7,052 nucleotides of DNA from Microbacteriaceae bacterium. Lineage in GTDB: Bacteria; Actinomycetota; Actinomycetes; Actinomycetales; Microbacteriaceae. This document shows positions 5,641 through 7,052 of this stretch, in pieces. Under the pieces are notes generated by a model. It made no database searches. It saw only the letters and a list, made by a program, of their open reading frames with translations, and was not told the DNA's origin. The stretch spans positions 1-7,052 of the forward strand of contig JAODLU010000103.1 of NCBI GenBank assembly GCA_025464125.1. Direction: 5' to 3'. The position numbers and the translations under genes were made by a program. Each line of letters begins with the position of its first letter. The stretch's first letter is position 1.

Positions 5641-6521
5641 CAGTCGAACTCGAAGCCAGGAAGCGCCTGTCGCCGCCCGTACTCAGTGGCGTCGAGGAAA
5701 TTCCCCGTGGCCGGCGATTCCAAACCAGATGGTTGCTGGGTCTCCCGTTCCTGCTGCTGATCCTCACCGCGTGCTTCGCACCTCTGATCACCAAGTACTC
5801 ACCAACAGCGATCGTTGGGGCTCCGCGCCAGGCGCCAGGGGGCCAATTCATATTCGGCACAGACTCGACCGGCATGGATGTCTTCTCCCGGGTTATCGCC
5901 GGCACCCAGATCGACTTTTTCATAGCGCTCTCCGTGGTCACGCTATCCGCGGCCCTTGGCATCGTGCTCGGTCTCCTCGTGGGAATGACGGAGTCCAAGC
6001 GTTCGGTTGTCGGTATCGCTGGACGGGGAATCTCCCGCTTCATCGACCTCCTCGAGGCGGTGCCCGCCGTGCTCATCGTGCTTGCCCTGGTCGCTTTCTA
6101 CGGAACGAGCATCCCGACAATGATCATCATCATGTCGGTGCTGCTCGCACCTATCCAGATGCGGCTCGTGCGAACCGAGGTGTTGCGCATCCGGTCAGAG
6201 GCCTACCTGGACGCCGGCCGGATGGCGGGCCTCAACGAGGTCGACCTGGTCATCAAGCACGTACTGCCGAACGCGCTTCGGCCGCTATTCGATAATGCGA
6301 CGGTCATTTTCGCGAGTGCCATTCTGTTGCTTTCGGCTCTCGGGTTCCTCGGGGTCGGACTGCCGCCTCCCACACCGGAGTGGGGAGCCATGATCGCCCA
6401 GGGCGCGCCGGACATCATCGTTGGTCGATGGTGGGCTGCTGGAACCCCGGCGATCGCGGTCACCTTCTCAGTTGTCGCTGCAGTCTGCGCGGCAGCTCTG
6501 ATACGCCGCAGACGCGGCTAG
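5637..6521 (+). CDS. ABC transporter permease, DppC-like
   Basis: A 294-residue inner-membrane subunit. An N-terminal cytoplasmic tail leads to the first membrane segment (about 33-53). The DppC hallmark GTDSTGMDVFSRVIAGTQID (74-93) follows, then further helices at about 95-117, 137-155, 160-177, 220-241 and 269-289. A good EAA loop, YLDAGRMAGLNEVDLVIKHV with LPNAL after it, spans about 190-214. FLGVGLPPPTPEWGAMI (237-253) is the expected periplasmic-side block. The chain ends shortly after the last helix in IRRRRG and lacks the usual GDxLRDxLDPR-like tail, a minor C-terminal shortening. It starts inside the previous stop (ATGA). It is the last gene of the coupled run; the binding-protein gene comes after a 116-base leader. 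Confidence 0.93.
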   Translation: MTVELEARKRLSPPVLSGVEEIPRGRRFQTRWLLGLPFLLLILTACFAPLITKYSPTAIVGAPRQAPGGQFIFGTDSTGMDVFSRVIAGTQIDFFIALSVVTLSAALGIVLGLLVGMTESKRSVVGIAGRGISRFIDLLEAVPAVLIVLALVAFYGTSIPTMIIIMSVLLAPIQMRLVRTEVLRIRSEAYLDAGRMAGLNEVDLVIKHVLPNALRPLFDNATVIFASAILLLSALGFLGVGLPPPTPEWGAMIAQGAPDIIVGRWWAAGTPAIAVTFSVVAAVCAAALIRRRRG

Positions 6522-6528
6522 TTCCGGG

Positions 6529-6551
6529 CCGGCGGCCGGTCACCCCGCCGG
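6529..6551 (+). promoter_or_regulatory. GC-rich hairpin just after the permease gene
   Basis: CCGGCGG (6529-6535) pairs perfectly with CCGCCGG (6545-6551) around a 9-base loop, starting eight bases past the permease stop. There is no T-run, so full intrinsic termination is unlikely. Stems in this position often act as partial terminators or 3'-end stabilisers that set different mRNA levels for the binding protein and the membrane genes. That role is inferred. Confidence 0.35.
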
Positions 6552-6587
6552 AGATCACGTTCCATCGCAAGGCACCTCACATCACCT

Positions 6588-6618
6588 CGCGACAGTTTGT
6601 CGCGGGCAAAAATCCCGC
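6588..6618 (+). promoter_or_regulatory. Overlapping hairpin pair / 17-bp perfect inverted repeat in the binding-protein leader
   Basis: CGCGACA-GTT-TGTCGCG (6588-6604) is a perfect 7-bp inverted repeat. GCGGG (6602-6606) with CCCGC (6614-6618) forms a 5-bp stem with loop CAAAAAT. They share 6602-6604, so they compete as RNA structures. The second stem ends eight bases before the AGAGGAG ribosome site. As DNA, the first repeat is also operator-like. An intrinsic terminator on the plus strand is unlikely because the A-run is on the wrong strand for a U-tract. Confidence 0.4.
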
Positions 6619-6625
6619 ACCCATA

Positions 6626-6632
6626 AGAGGAG
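6626..6632 (+). promoter_or_regulatory. Strong ribosome binding site for the binding protein
   Basis: AGAGGAG lies five bases ahead of ATG 6638 and fixes that start. It is the best Shine-Dalgarno match in the window, in keeping with binding proteins being made in excess over the membrane subunits. Confidence 0.75.
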
Positions 6633-6637
6633 ACACC

Positions 6638-7052
6638 ATGCAGATCCGATTCTTCACCGACCGGCCTCGGCCCGGAAGGACCGCGCTGGTCGCCGTCGCG
6701 GCAATCGCCGCAGCCAGCCTCGTGCTCACTGCCTGCTCGGGCACTTCCAGTGCTGTGAAAACCACAGCGGCGACCGACAACACTGCTCTTGTCGTTGCGT
6801 CAGCGCAGATCCCGACCGTCTTCACCAACGAGCAGACCGGCGGGCAGGGCTCATCGGACATCCTTGAGTACGCCATCAACACGCAGGCAGCGCCCGTGCA
6901 GGCGGTCGCAGTCAAGAACAAGACCACCAATCAGTTGGAGCTGTCGGCAACCGAGTTCACCGGCCTGCTGGCGGATAGCTGGAAGATCAGTGATGACGGT
7001 CTGACCTACACCTTCAAGCTGAAGCACGGCGTGAAGAGCGTGGCAGGCAATG
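6638..7052 (+). CDS. Extracytoplasmic solute-binding lipoprotein, family 5 (DppA/OppA-like), N-terminal fragment
   Basis: There are 138 complete codons from ATG 6638 to the right edge, in frame and with no stop. The N-terminus is a lipoprotein signal: basic n-region (RPRPGR), hydrophobic segment from about residue 16, and lipobox LTAC with Cys33 as the lipidated residue, followed by a Ser/Thr/Ala-rich linker to about residue 50. The mature part contains LLADSWKISDDGLTYTFKLKHGVK (110-133, given here for its key residues ADSW, DDGLTYTF and GVK), which is the hallmark early block of SBP_bac_5 proteins. These capture peptides, nickel chelates, opines and many other solutes outside the membrane and deliver them to Dpp/Opp-type permeases. 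The full protein should be about 500-600 residues. The solute-specific pocket is beyond the edge, so the substrate cannot be predicted here. Confidence 0.92.
   Translation, partial: MQIRFFTDRPRPGRTALVAVAAIAAASLVLTACSGTSSAVKTTAATDNTALVVASAQIPTVFTNEQTGGQGSSDILEYAINTQAAPVQAVAVKNKTTNQLELSATEFTGLLADSWKISDDGLTYTFKLKHGVKSVAGN

Overview
The window looks like chromosomal DNA from a high-GC actinobacterium, most likely Micrococcales (Microbacteriaceae-like). The evidence is GC-rich third codon positions, GTG starts, tight GTGA/ATGA gene overlaps and an actinobacterial-style lipoprotein signal. The family-level placement is an impression from codon and protein style, not from a search. All genes appear intact, and I see no insertion sequence, tRNA, rRNA, CRISPR array or other sign of a mobile element.

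Layout. At the left edge (1-189, minus strand) is the N-terminus of an FMN-dependent monooxygenase of the NtaA/SnaA/DszA (LLM) family. It diverges, across a 316-base non-coding region, from a plus-strand PLP enzyme of the MalY/PatB type (506-1690, cystathionine beta-lyase / C-S lyase fold). A GntR regulator of the HutC class with a UTRA ligand domain follows (1815-2642). A 231-base intergenic region then leads into a translationally coupled run of four ABC-transporter genes of the dipeptide/oligopeptide/nickel (Dpp/Opp) class: ATPase, ATPase, permease, permease (2874-6521). After a 116-base leader with hairpins comes a family-5 extracytoplasmic binding lipoprotein, cut by the right edge (6638-7052).

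How it may fit together. The binding protein, two permeases and two ATPases make one complete importer of the peptide-type class. The flavin monooxygenase and the PLP lyase are two independent chemistries that can break C-S, C-N or C-C bonds in small organic molecules. The UTRA-GntR protein is the obvious local sensor. The best-supported reading is a catabolic or scavenging locus for an amino-acid-like or peptide-like solute, possibly an S-substituted cysteine or a conjugate of one. The substrate is inferred from gene content only.

Most interesting signals. (1) The PatB-like enzyme keeps the catalytic lysine and the carboxylate-binding arginine, but has changed most of the other signature active-site positions. 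(2) An 11-bp dyad-containing sequence, with further short matches, is shared by the promoter region of the monooxygenase and that of the transporter operon, suggesting co-regulation. (3) A HutC-consensus site lies upstream of the transporter. (4) Two leaders contain pairs of overlapping, mutually exclusive hairpins.
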